NCBI GenBank assembly: GCA_015233565.1
Contig: JADFXM010000049.1
Coordinates: 1 to 53,793, forward strand
DNA from: Candidatus Rifleibacteriota bacterium
GTDB taxonomy: Bacteria; Muiribacteriota; Ozemobacteria; Ozemobacterales; Ozemobacteraceae
Direction of reading: 5' to 3'
Length of the DNA stretch: 53,793 nucleotides
Shown: positions 33,786-41,752 of the stretch, one piece after another
Numbering within the stretch: position 1 is the first letter of the stretch
How the letters are laid out: each line of letters starts with the position of its first letter
Translations under genes and position numbers: made by a program
Notes under the pieces: generated by a model
Told to the model about the DNA's origin: nothing
Seen by the model: only the letters and a program-made list of their open reading frames with translations
Database searches by the model: none

Positions 33786-35765
33786 ATGTTTGGAAGAGAA
33801 ATCCTAGGGAATATTGGTTATATGGGAAAGCTGGAATGGCTCGTTACAAATGGGATAGGGGGTTTTGCCTCTTCGACCATTATCGGAATGAATACTAGGC
33901 GGTATCATAGTGTTCTTACTGCTTCCATGAAACCTCCCACAGAACGAATCAATCTGGTTTCAAGGTTAGAGGAGACTCTCATTCTGGAGAGCTATGAATA
34001 TCCCCTCTCAACCAATCGCTATGCAAAAGTCCTGTTCCCATCTGGGCATCTTTATCTTGAACGATTTGAACGCGACCCACTTCCCACCTGGACCTTCCAA
34101 ATATCTGATGTACTGGTTACAAAAACGCTGTTTATGGTTTATGGACGCAATACGACTGTCGTTACGTATAAGATTTATTCCAATGGTCGCAATGTGTCAT
34201 TAAAAATCCGACCTCACTACGTATTCCGTGATTTTCATGGAAATATGTATGAAAACCCTGGTTTCGTAGATAACACTGCTCTGAGTGAAAAAGGATGGTC
34301 GCTCCAACCCTTTACAAATGCTCCACAACTTTATATGGCCTGGGATAAAGGAATTTTTGTTGAAGAAGGATATTGGTACAGGGACAATTTCCTGGTTGAA
34401 GAAGCCCGGCGAGGATTAGAATCCAGCGAAGATGATTATTCAAATGGTTACCTGAATTACACCGGAACAGGTGGCCTGCTGTCAGTGATTTTTTCAGATC
34501 AACCTATCGAAGGAATAAATCCAATTGAAATGCGGAAGCGTGAAGAAATTAGGCTCGAAACTGTGGCTTCTTCGATGAATTCCCAGGATGCCTTTTTAAG
34601 AAAATTGTTATTAGCAGCCGATCAATTCATCGTTGATAGAAATAGTACCGGCGGTAAAACAATTATTGCTGGATATCCATGGTTTTCTGATTGGGGAAGA
34701 GATAGCCTTATTTCATTGCCTGGATTAACTCTTGTTACAGGAAGATATAACGATGCGAGATCAATATTAAAAACTTTTGCTGCATATGTGAAGGACGGCC
34801 TTGTTCCTAATTGTTTTGAAGACCGAGGCTCAGAAATCCTGTATAACAGTGTCGATGCTTCCCTTTGGTTTTTCTTTGCCGTATATAAACTTTTAGAATA
34901 TACCGACGATTACGCGTTTGTACAAAATCATCTTTTCCCCGCAATGAAGCAGATAATAGAAGCTTTTCAGAACGGAACTCGGTTTTCAATCAAAATGGAC
35001 CCTGAAGATGGTTTAATATCAGCTGGTGAACCTGGCGTCCAACTAACATGGATGGATGCAAAAATCAATGATTGGGTCGTAACTCCCCGCCACGGTAAAG
35101 CCGTTGAAATAAATGCTCTATGGTACAATGCCCTGAAGATTTTTGAACTCCTTCAGGAAAAATTTGAAGGAAATTCCATGGAAGTCGGTGCTCTGGCGAG
35201 AAAAGTAAGACTTTCATTCAAAAGAATCTTTTGGAACCAGGAAGAGAAGTGCTTATTCGACTGCGTGACAACCGACGGAAAAACAGACGATTCTTTTCGA
35301 CCGAATCAAATTTTTGCAGTCTATCTTCCCTATCCTCTGCTTTCACCACCTGAGGAAAAACAATTAGTGGAAAACGTTTTCAAAAGACTCTACACTTCAA
35401 TGGGATTGCGTTCTCTTTCTCCTCACAATCAAGGGTACATCGGAAAATTTCACGGTTCCCGCCTTGAACGTGATTCAGCCTACCATCAGGGGACAGTATG
35501 GTCATACCTGCTTGGACCATTCATTTCATCTTATTTGAAGGTCTTTCATTATTCTATGGAAGCGCAACTCAGAGCTTCCCACATGCTGGATGTATTTCGC
35601 GCTCACATGGAGGGAGAATCATGTCTGGGAACCATTTCCGAAGTTTTTGACGGCAATCCCCCGCATTTTTCGGGAGGATGTTTTGCCCAAGCCTGGAGTG
35701 TCGCCGAAATTCTACGTTCTTACGTAGAAGACGTAAAAGGGCAAAAACCAACGTTCGTAGTTTAG
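33786..35765 (+). CDS. Glycogen-debranching enzyme (amylo-alpha-1,6-glucosidase type)
   Basis: The 659-aa enzyme has the N-terminal GDE_N domain (EWLVTNGIGGFASSTIIG, NTRRYHSVL) and the C-terminal (alpha/alpha)6 barrel of GDE/GH133-type enzymes. Key barrel phrases are GYPWFSDWGRDSLISLPGL (near residue 300), DASLWFFFAVYKLLEY, TWMDAKINDWVVTPRHGKAV and YHQGTVWSYLLGPFISSY. It should release glucose from alpha-1,6 branches during glycogen breakdown in the cytoplasm. The start has GAAGGGG at good spacing. It stands alone with no other glycogen gene nearby; the gap to the convergent MocR gene is short. Length and motifs are intact. Confidence 0.93.
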   Translation: MFGREILGNIGYMGKLEWLVTNGIGGFASSTIIGMNTRRYHSVLTASMKPPTERINLVSRLEETLILESYEYPLSTNRYAKVLFPSGHLYLERFERDPLPTWTFQISDVLVTKTLFMVYGRNTTVVTYKIYSNGRNVSLKIRPHYVFRDFHGNMYENPGFVDNTALSEKGWSLQPFTNAPQLYMAWDKGIFVEEGYWYRDNFLVEEARRGLESSEDDYSNGYLNYTGTGGLLSVIFSDQPIEGINPIEMRKREEIRLETVASSMNSQDAFLRKLLLAADQFIVDRNSTGGKTIIAGYPWFSDWGRDSLISLPGLTLVTGRYNDARSILKTFAAYVKDGLVPNCFEDRGSEILYNSVDASLWFFFAVYKLLEYTDDYAFVQNHLFPAMKQIIEAFQNGTRFSIKMDPEDGLISAGEPGVQLTWMDAKINDWVVTPRHGKAVEINALWYNALKIFELLQEKFEGNSMEVGALARKVRLSFKRIFWNQEEKCLFDCVTTDGKTDDSFRPNQIFAVYLPYPLLSPPEEKQLVENVFKRLYTSMGLRSLSPHNQGYIGKFHGSRLERDSAYHQGTVWSYLLGPFISSYLKVFHYSMEAQLRASHMLDVFRAHMEGESCLGTISEVFDGNPPHFSGGCFAQAWSVAEILRSYVEDVKGQKPTFVV

Positions 35766-35872
35766 TTTGAGCGTGAACAATATGTTTCATGAGAGTTCGA
35801 TCAAAATTAATTTTTGACATTTCCCATGAAATTAAGTTCGCGGCTTAATACGACCCCGAATAGTTAGCTGTT

Positions 35873-37312
35873 CTATAAAAGCTGAAACAATTGGCTAAGC
35901 CCCTCATCGTTTTCCAGCGACGTATGGCCAGAGAAGCCAAGTCTCAGATGCGTTCCGGGGCGATTATCCAATCGATAGTCGCTCTCTGAATTTACATGAA
36001 TGGAATGTTGTAAAGCGAGATGGTGGAATGCTTGCGAATCCTGATCAATATTGACCCACATAGCCATTCCTCCATCAGGAACAATCCAGGAAATTTTTTT
36101 ATGATGTTTGTGATTCAACTTTTCAAACGAATCCAGCATTGCGGCGCGGCGTTCTTCATAGATCCGCCTCATCCTCCGAAGATGACGTTCAAAGCCACCG
36201 GATTGCATCCATAGACAGATGGTTGCCTGGAGGATTTGCTCATTTTGTCGGGAAGAGATGCGTTTTAGTTTGGCAATCTGATTGCCAATTTCAGCAGGAA
36301 CCGCCATGAATCCCAGACGAGCCGAAGGAAAAAGAATCTTCGAAAAGGTGGACACATAAAGTACAAGACCTGCAGGGTCGAAGCTCGCCAAAGGCGCTAC
36401 CGGCTGACTTACATAGTGAAATTCATGGTCATAATCGTCTTCGAGAATAATGATGTTGTTCTTCAAAGCCGCTTCATACAGTTGAAGTCTGCGGGTTGCC
36501 GACAACATGACAGTTGTTGGATACTGGTGAAGCGGTGTGGTGTAGAATAGCCGGATCTTTTCTTTCTTCAGTTTCATGAGAAGATCATCAACCACTATTC
36601 CCTCTTCGTTAATTGCGATTGGAACCAGCTTTGCCCCTGCGAATCGAAGTGCTTCCATTGCCGGGGAATAACCCAATTCCTCAACCGCAACCGCATCACC
36701 CGGCTTAATGAGAATTTGAGACAATAAGAAAAGAGCTTCCTGAGAACCGTTGGTTACAATGATCGTTCGATTTTCGAGATTTCGCACTCGACGAAGATAG
36801 ATTGCAATTTCGCGCCGTAATCCTTCATGCCCACTCGGATCACCATAAGCTAAAACTGTGCCTGATTTCAAAGCATCAAAAAGATGTGATTTGAATTCTC
36901 GCATCGGAAATAGCCGAAGATCTGGGTGACCACTTGGAAAAGAGTGCTTGTATTTTTGGCCGCCGACGTAGTCGGATGCATTTAGAGTGCGAGCAAAGTG
37001 AAACTTTACCGGTTTTCCCTGGGGAACATCAGTAGTGATAAGTTTAGACCGAAGAAATGTTTCCGGTAAGGTTTTTGTGACGAAATATCCTCTTTTTTCC
37101 AGCGACTGAAGCCACCCTTCCGAAACCAGTTCAGATAGTGCATTCATAACCGTGTGGCGATTCATCTTTAAGAACTTGGCTAAATCTCGGGTCGATGGCA
37201 ACGCCTCCCCAGGGTGCAGATGGCCACCACGAATGGCTGAGCGAAAACTTTCCGCCAAACGTTGGTATTTCGGGAGGGAAGAGTTTTTAAGAGTGATAAA
37301 AAATTCTTTCAT
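35873..37312 (-). CDS. MocR/PdxR-family GntR regulator with aminotransferase domain
   Basis: This 479-aa regulator has a GntR winged helix (about residues 12-80; STRDLAKFLKMNRHTVMNAL) fused to a fold-type I aminotransferase domain. The PLP lysine is Lys325 in STFSKILFPSARLG, and the PLP-ring motif ILEDDYDHEFHY is at 289-300. MocR proteins sense PLP or related amines and often control a divergent gene for vitamin B6 or amine handling. Here a PNPOx-like flavoprotein diverges from it across 543 bases, a likely target. Direct and inverted TCTGGT repeats overlap its own start, suggesting autoregulation. Confidence 0.93.
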   Translation of the reverse strand: MKEFFITLKNSSLPKYQRLAESFRSAIRGGHLHPGEALPSTRDLAKFLKMNRHTVMNALSELVSEGWLQSLEKRGYFVTKTLPETFLRSKLITTDVPQGKPVKFHFARTLNASDYVGGQKYKHSFPSGHPDLRLFPMREFKSHLFDALKSGTVLAYGDPSGHEGLRREIAIYLRRVRNLENRTIIVTNGSQEALFLLSQILIKPGDAVAVEELGYSPAMEALRFAGAKLVPIAINEEGIVVDDLLMKLKKEKIRLFYTTPLHQYPTTVMLSATRRLQLYEAALKNNIIILEDDYDHEFHYVSQPVAPLASFDPAGLVLYVSTFSKILFPSARLGFMAVPAEIGNQIAKLKRISSRQNEQILQATICLWMQSGGFERHLRRMRRIYEERRAAMLDSFEKLNHKHHKKISWIVPDGGMAMWVNIDQDSQAFHHLALQHSIHVNSESDYRLDNRPGTHLRLGFSGHTSLENDEGLSQLFQLL

Positions 37313-37360
37313 CTGGTCTATAGAAAATTACTATTCTGGTCGTTAATTGTCAACCAGAAT
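37312..37360. promoter_or_regulatory. Candidate MocR operator: direct and inverted TCTGGT repeats
   Basis: TCTGGTC occurs at 37312-37318 and 37335-37341 (spaced 23 bases, about two helical turns), and ATTCTGGT at 37333-37340 is inverted as ACCAGAAT at 37353-37360. Paired direct repeats with an inverted half are a common MocR/PdxR binding layout. The first copy touches the regulator's start codon. Confidence 0.5.
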
Positions 37361-37595
37361 TTTGATAATCTAAAAGCATGAAGATAATTACTTCACAATT
37401 TCCCAAAACACCCTTATCCCAAAAAATAAGCGGAAATGTCAATTTTGGAAAAGAATAACGAGACTGTCGAAAAATGCCCTATTTTTCAAATTTTTTTTTT
37501 TGTACCGATTCAAATTTTCGCCTCGCTTTTGGCATCAACAGCGAGCCGTTTTGTATCGAATAAAATATATTGAGATTATTCGACAACTTCTAACC

Positions 37596-37771
37596 TGGTA
37601 ACACCGGTTTAAAACTGACCCTTCTATCCGGCGAAAATTGATCCACTCTTTTGGCCTGGGGCAAACCTTGGCCTTACCTCTTCAATCCAAGCTTTTCCTT
37701 TAGCTGCTGCTTTTGCTTTTGGTGGGTCAGCTTTTTTCTTGAAGTGGGTCAGAAAATGACCGGTGTTACCA
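37596..37771. mobile_element. 176-bp MITE with 13-bp perfect inverted ends and an 8-bp target duplication
   Basis: The ends TGGTAACACCGGT (37596-37608) and ACCGGTGTTACCA (37759-37771) are perfect inverted repeats, and they extend imperfectly to CTGACCC about 26 bases in. The element is bracketed by an exact direct repeat TTCTAACC at 37588-37595 and 37772-37779, the mark of transposition. Near the right end GTGGGTCAG occurs twice and near the left end CTGACCC and TTGATCCAC occur, like the multiple terminal repeats of IS21-type elements. It is too short to encode a transposase, so it depends on another copy. A short minus-strand frame inside (AWIEEVRPRFAPG) may be the tail of the parent transposase. 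Confidence 0.85.
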
Positions 37772-37855
37772 TTCTAACCAGTAGAACATAAACTTGGAGT
37801 AGTAGTTTTAAAGTGAAATACGAGCACTTAACCTAAAAAATGATTTGGAGGAAAA

Positions 37856-38335
37856 ATGCGAAGAAAAGACAAAGAAATAAGCGATTGGAAAGACATTGAA
37901 GCTCTATTGGAATCTGAGTGTATTCTTCATTTGGCAATGATTGACCAAAAAGAACCTTATCTGGTGGCCTTAAATTACGGATTTGAAGGAAAAGCCCTGT
38001 ATTTTCATTCAAGTCGGGAAGGGAGAAAGATGGAAATTATGTCGCGGCCGCAGTGTGGGCGGGTGTGTTTCATGGTTGATCGATTTCAAGGAGTCCTTGA
38101 ACGAAAGACAGATTCACCCGTCCCAAGCTTTACCACACGATTTAAGAGCGTTATCGGCTGGGGACACATAACTCGAGAGACAAATCTGGAGGCAATTCGA
38201 CATGGATTGAACACGATCATCTTTCAGTCCACTCGAAAAGTTACCAATTACTCTTTTGCTGGTTGCCAAGAAAAAATAGAACTTCTCCGGCTCGATATTG
38301 ACACGGTGAGCGGGAAACAATCTACCATTGATTAA
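37856..38335 (+). CDS. Pyridoxamine 5'-phosphate oxidase-like (Nim-type) flavin protein
   Basis: The 159-aa protein matches the small split-barrel PNPOx-like family that includes nitroimidazole-resistance (Nim) proteins: CILHLAMIDQKEPYLVALNY, ALYFHSSREGRKMEIM, CFMVDR and the later SVIGWGHI. Such proteins bind FMN or F420 and act as small reductases or oxidases. The start follows TTTGGAGG at good spacing. It diverges from a MocR regulator and is followed by a GNAT gene 11 bases later, so the pair is probably regulated by the MocR protein. The substrate is not known. Confidence 0.88.
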   Translation: MRRKDKEISDWKDIEALLESECILHLAMIDQKEPYLVALNYGFEGKALYFHSSREGRKMEIMSRPQCGRVCFMVDRFQGVLERKTDSPVPSFTTRFKSVIGWGHITRETNLEAIRHGLNTIIFQSTRKVTNYSFAGCQEKIELLRLDIDTVSGKQSTID

Positions 38336-38346
38336 GGAGGAAACAC

Positions 38347-39240
38347 ATGGCTCTTTTAATTCGGCCCCTGACCTCGAGCGATTTCGAAGCTGCTGAATCT
38401 ATTCTTAACTCAGCATTTTCAAGGCCCACCAATCGAAGGTTAGTTCTGGAGTGGGTCGTAAAAATATCTCCGAATAGTTGTTTTTTGGCCCTGTTGGAGG
38501 GAATGCCAGTCGGGATGGTTGCAGCAATTTGCTTTCAACGAATGGCCTGGGTAGGTTTGATGGCCGTTGATCCCAAGTGGCAGTCCCGGGGATTCGGCAA
38601 AGCTATTATGACTCATGTCCTTGCCCATTTGGAAGGCCAAGGAACGAATTCGATCTTACTTGACGCATCGGCCGCGGGACGCCCTTTGTACAAATCTATG
38701 GGCTTTGTTGAAGCAGATGAATCCAGAATGTTTGAACGGAACTTGGAGCAAAACCCTTTTACCGTTGAAGAAAAAAATTCAGTAACAGGTGGTTCTATTT
38801 TATCTCCGGAAGAAATTTCCATTCGGATAATTGCCGAAAACGACCTGCAAAAACTGAGCGGTTTTGACGCTTTCGCGTATGGGACGAACCGGGAAGGGCT
38901 TTTGAAATTGCTCTACAATGAGTTTTCCAGCCGTTGCTTACTCGCCAAAGATGTGAACGGGGAAATTATTGGATACGTGTGTGCTCAAAAAAACCGTATC
39001 GGGCCCTGGATTGCTACGCAGGAGATGGTTGCAGAAAGACTCTTGCAGTCTGCCTTATTGCTTCCTTTTGAACAACCCGTACAGATCATTGCGCCAGAAA
39101 AAAATACCTGCGGAAAGGACGTCCTTCTCCGAAACGGGTTTATTTTTTCATATGCCAATCGGCACATGTGGAAAGGCGAAATGATTCCTCAGGAAAAACG
39201 CCAATTTATCTATGGCCAGGGGAACTTTGCTTACGGGTGA
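38347..39240 (+). CDS. Two-domain GNAT acetyltransferase
   Basis: The 297-aa protein has an N-terminal GNAT domain (residues 1-130) with the acetyl-CoA loop QSRGFGKA at 79-86 and GRPLYKSMGF, and a C-terminal half of the Acetyltransf_18 type (ending GFIFSYANRHMWKGE), a GNAT-like domain without the CoA loop. Similar two-domain enzymes modify small molecules or antibiotics. An AAGGAGG site lies before the ATG. It is 11 bases from the PNPOx/Nim-like gene and is likely its operon partner. The substrate is unknown. Confidence 0.9.
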   Translation: MALLIRPLTSSDFEAAESILNSAFSRPTNRRLVLEWVVKISPNSCFLALLEGMPVGMVAAICFQRMAWVGLMAVDPKWQSRGFGKAIMTHVLAHLEGQGTNSILLDASAAGRPLYKSMGFVEADESRMFERNLEQNPFTVEEKNSVTGGSILSPEEISIRIIAENDLQKLSGFDAFAYGTNREGLLKLLYNEFSSRCLLAKDVNGEIIGYVCAQKNRIGPWIATQEMVAERLLQSALLLPFEQPVQIIAPEKNTCGKDVLLRNGFIFSYANRHMWKGEMIPQEKRQFIYGQGNFAYG

Positions 39241-39378
39241 TCACCTAAAAACTTGCCAATAACTAGCAGATTCGGTTCTTTCCTGCTTTGAAGCAAACCA
39301 AAATGCGCAAATTTTTAAGGATGGAATGACATTCAAGTTGTAATGTGGTTTTAAAATGTTAATAAAATAATATTTTCT

Positions 39379-39406
39379 CCCCCCCCCAAAAAAAATGCGG
39401 TATAAT
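39379..39406 (+). promoter_or_regulatory. Homopolymer tract and -10-like box upstream of the atp operon
   Basis: Nine C residues (39379-39387) run into eight A residues (39388-39395), and TATAAT lies at 39401-39406. A -35 box at the usual distance is not evident because the C tract occupies it. The first atp start codon is 49 bases downstream. Confidence 0.35.
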
Positions 39407-39454
39407 TATTTACTCTTTTTATGACGATGAAATTGACGATTGACTAACAGTTGA

Positions 39455-39739
39455 GTGTGTGTTATAAACCAAGATTCTGGGGATAAAAACAGTAGTCGTA
39501 CTAATTTAATGGACATAGGTCCTGCTTTAACTATTGGTTTGTGTTTTTCCTTTTGCATTGGGCTGGGGGTTGGCGGTGGTTTCCTGTTTGATAATTATTT
39601 TCAAACCAAAATGCTTGGTGTTGGAAGTGGTTTGATTTTCGGAATTATTGCTGGTTGCCAACAAACACTTAAAATCATTAGAGAAGCGGAAAAAAGATTT
39701 AAGGAAAACCGAGGAAAATATGCAGGAAAAAATAGGTGA
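39455..39739 (+). CDS. atpZ: AtpZ-type small membrane protein of the ATP synthase operon
   Basis: This 94-aa two-helix protein matches the ATPase_gene1/AtpZ family (PF09527): IGPALTIGLCFSFCIGLGVG, FDNYF, then GSGLIFGIIAGCQQTLKI and a basic tail. AtpZ often precedes atpI and has been linked to Mg2+/Ca2+ uptake or c-ring assembly. The start is uncertain: GTG 39455 is used here, and ATG 39509 (MDIGPALTIG) is equally possible because neither has a strong ribosome site. It overlaps atpI by 20 bases, so the two are coupled. It is the first gene of the operon. Confidence 0.8.
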   Translation: MCVINQDSGDKNSSRTNLMDIGPALTIGLCFSFCIGLGVGGGFLFDNYFQTKMLGVGSGLIFGIIAGCQQTLKIIREAEKRFKENRGKYAGKNR

Positions 39740-40121
39740 ATTCGAGCGAAAAACTTTAATAATAAATGTTTTTTTAGTTACTTTGGTCTTTTTTGCTGCA
39801 TTCGCTTTTTGGGGCCGCTTAATAATAGGAATTCCGTTCGGAGCAGCGCTGGGAGCTTTAAGTTTTCGCATTTTAATGGTTCAAGCCCGACGTTTTGAAA
39901 ACCCCGATCGAAAAAAAACAGTTTGGCTAGCTTTTTTAACAATTTCCAAACTGGGAATTCTTTTTGCTATTGTTGCTGTAATGCATTATTTTAAAATTTC
40001 AAGCGCCGGGGAAACAGCTATTGGACTTTTCTTAAGTCAAATTGGTCTCATGATAGCCGTTTTTGGGTTAGCAAAAAACCCGGCGTTTTCAGACATCCAA
40101 AATAGACCATCAAGAGTATGA
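39720..40121 (+). CDS. atpI: ATP synthase assembly protein AtpI
   Basis: I place the start at ATG 39720 (MQEKIGEFERKTL) because GAGGAA precedes it. The 133-aa product has four membrane helices in the PF03899 ATP-synt_I pattern (FWGRLIIGIPFGAALGAL, RKKTVWLAFLTISKLGILF). AtpI is a c-ring assembly chaperone. It overlaps atpZ by 20 bases and is followed 11 bases later by atpB. The longer open frame from 39648 would lie inside atpZ and is not needed. Confidence 0.82.
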   Translation: MQEKIGEFERKTLIINVFLVTLVFFAAFAFWGRLIIGIPFGAALGALSFRILMVQARRFENPDRKKTVWLAFLTISKLGILFAIVAVMHYFKISSAGETAIGLFLSQIGLMIAVFGLAKNPAFSDIQNRPSRV

Positions 40122-40132
40122 CGGAATAAAAA

Positions 40133-40813
40133 ATGCATCATCTTGAAGCTCAGTTCGTTTATTTTTTCAGTTTTATTCCGGTTTCCCCGGGAGCATTCCT
40201 CCCGTGGCTAATCACCATGGTAATAGCAACTGTTCTATATTTTGGAACAAAGCACCTTTCCATTGTTCCAACTCCAATCCAGAATGTTCTCGAATTTTTT
40301 GTCGAAAGCATCGACAGTTTTCTAATGGGAATTTTGGGTGACAACAAGCATAATCGTGAATTGGTTCCAATTTTTACGACCATGTTTGTTTACATCTTGT
40401 CAGCAAATATGTTGGGTGTCATTCCTGGCTTTAAATCCCCCACCGGAATTTTCTCCAACTGCCTTGGAATGGCGCTTATTACTTTTTTCATGACTCACTA
40501 TCTGGGGTTAAAACACCATGGAATCGGCTATTTAAAGCATTTTTGGGGTGAACCTTGGTGGTTAGGCCCCCTGATGTTTCCAATTCACGTCATTGGCGAA
40601 TTTGCAAGACCAATGAGTTTGAGTTTTCGTTTATTTGGAAATATTTTTGGCGAGGATGTTGTGGTAATCGTGTTGACAGTTGCAATTTTCCCACTGGTAA
40701 TACCGATTCCGATGCAATGTTTAATGCTTTTTACATCCTTAATTCAGGCATTGGTTTTTACAGTTCTGTCGTGTATTTATATTAAGGGAGCTATGGCTTC
40801 TGAGGAACATTAG
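40133..40813 (+). CDS. atpB: F-type ATP synthase subunit a
   Basis: Subunit a forms the ion half-channels against the c-ring. The 226-aa protein has about five or six helices. The conserved helix IGEFARPMSLSFRLFGNIFG contains the essential arginine (Arg166 in SLSFRLFGN). The region NMLGVIPGFKSP is also typical. The start follows directly after atpI, and atpE follows 23 bases after it with an AGGAGG site. The length is slightly short because of the small N-terminal tail. Confidence 0.97.
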   Translation: MHHLEAQFVYFFSFIPVSPGAFLPWLITMVIATVLYFGTKHLSIVPTPIQNVLEFFVESIDSFLMGILGDNKHNRELVPIFTTMFVYILSANMLGVIPGFKSPTGIFSNCLGMALITFFMTHYLGLKHHGIGYLKHFWGEPWWLGPLMFPIHVIGEFARPMSLSFRLFGNIFGEDVVVIVLTVAIFPLVIPIPMQCLMLFTSLIQALVFTVLSCIYIKGAMASEEH

Positions 40814-40836
40814 TTCAGCACAGGAGGAAGAAAAAA

Positions 40837-41085
40837 ATGTTGGATGCGGTAACGATTAGTCATCTGGTATATGCCTCAATGGCTGCTTTGTGCGTTGCGC
40901 TTGGTTGTTTTGGAGCTGCACTTGCTCAGGGAAATGCTGTTGCAAAAGCTTGTGAATCAATTGCAAGGCAACCGGAAATGTCTGGTGAATTGCGTTTTAC
41001 CATGATTATCGGTTTGGCCATGATCGAATCACTCGCTATTTACTGCTTGTTGGTTGCACTCGTGCTTCTCTTTGTTCGCTGGTAA
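40837..41085 (+). CDS. atpE: F-type ATP synthase subunit c (Na+-type ligand motif)
   Basis: This 82-aa hairpin forms the rotor ring. Helix 1 carries ALAQGNAVAKA, the loop is ESIARQPEMSGELR (the RQP loop contacts the central stalk), and helix 2 has AMIESLAIY. Gln31, Glu64, Ser65 and Tyr69 align with Gln32, Glu65, Ser66 and Tyr70 of the Ilyobacter tartaricus c-ring, where they coordinate Na+; the Thr67 equivalent is Leu66. This points to Na+ coupling, or at least to a site capable of it. The 82-aa length is normal. Confidence 0.97.
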   Translation: MLDAVTISHLVYASMAALCVALGCFGAALAQGNAVAKACESIARQPEMSGELRFTMIIGLAMIESLAIYCLLVALVLLFVRW

Positions 41086-41098
41086 AACGGGGTTTTTT

Positions 41099-41752
41099 AT
41101 GCGTAAAATTGGGTTGGAAGTCGGACTGGTTTTGTTTCTAATACTGTTTACCGGTCTGTCATTTGGGACAGCTTTCGCTACCGAATCAACCTCCGCGGCT
41201 TCTGAAGTTGCGGCAGGCCCGGGCCATTCGGCAGCAGAAAAAACCGGAGAACATCCGCCCGGGATGTTCGACATCAACTGGGGAATTCTGATTTCCCAAA
41301 CCCTTAATTTTTTTGTTTTGCTCTATATCCTCAAGTTGTTTTTGTTCGCTCCCATTAATCAGATATTACAAGATCGCAAAAAGCAGGTTTCTGACAATAT
41401 CTCCGCAGCTGAAGACGCCAAGAAAAAGGCGACTGAAGTAAAGGAAGAGTTGGAGAAGCGGCTGGAAGCAATTGAAGAGGAAGCATACAAAATAAAACAG
41501 AGCGCTATTAGTGAAGCTCAATCTACCAAAGAGGAAATAATCAACAAAGCAAAGGCAAGAAGTGAAGAGTTATTAACTAAGGCCCATGAAGATATTTCCA
41601 TGGAAAAGAAAAAAGCTTGGGTAGTCCTGAGAGAAAAGGTCGTTAAAATTTCTCTTATGGTTGCTGAAAAGGTGATTGATAAAACCCTGGATGAAAGCAG
41701 TCATCGTGAGCTAATTTCCAAATCCATCGAACAATTGGAACAGAGCGAGTGA
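41099..41752 (+). CDS. atpF: F-type ATP synthase subunit b
   Basis: Subunit b is the peripheral stalk. I place the start at ATG 41099, 13 bases after atpE; the open frame also extends into atpE. The 217-aa protein is unusual in having a signal-peptide-like N-terminus (residues 1-26, FATES) and a Ser/Ala/Gly/Pro linker before the real membrane helix (ISQTLNFFVLLYILKLFLF, near 65-83). The long coiled coil (QILQDRKKQVSDNISAAEDA and on) and the C-terminal delta-binding part follow. It overlaps atpH by 4 bases (GTGA). Confidence 0.95.
   Translation: MRKIGLEVGLVLFLILFTGLSFGTAFATESTSAASEVAAGPGHSAAEKTGEHPPGMFDINWGILISQTLNFFVLLYILKLFLFAPINQILQDRKKQVSDNISAAEDAKKKATEVKEELEKRLEAIEEEAYKIKQSAISEAQSTKEEIINKAKARSEELLTKAHEDISMEKKKAWVVLREKVVKISLMVAEKVIDKTLDESSHRELISKSIEQLEQSE

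Noticed and set aside
39648..39719. Longer N-terminus of AtpI
   Set aside because: It would overlap atpZ deeply; ATG 39720 has a ribosome site and gives the normal AtpI length.
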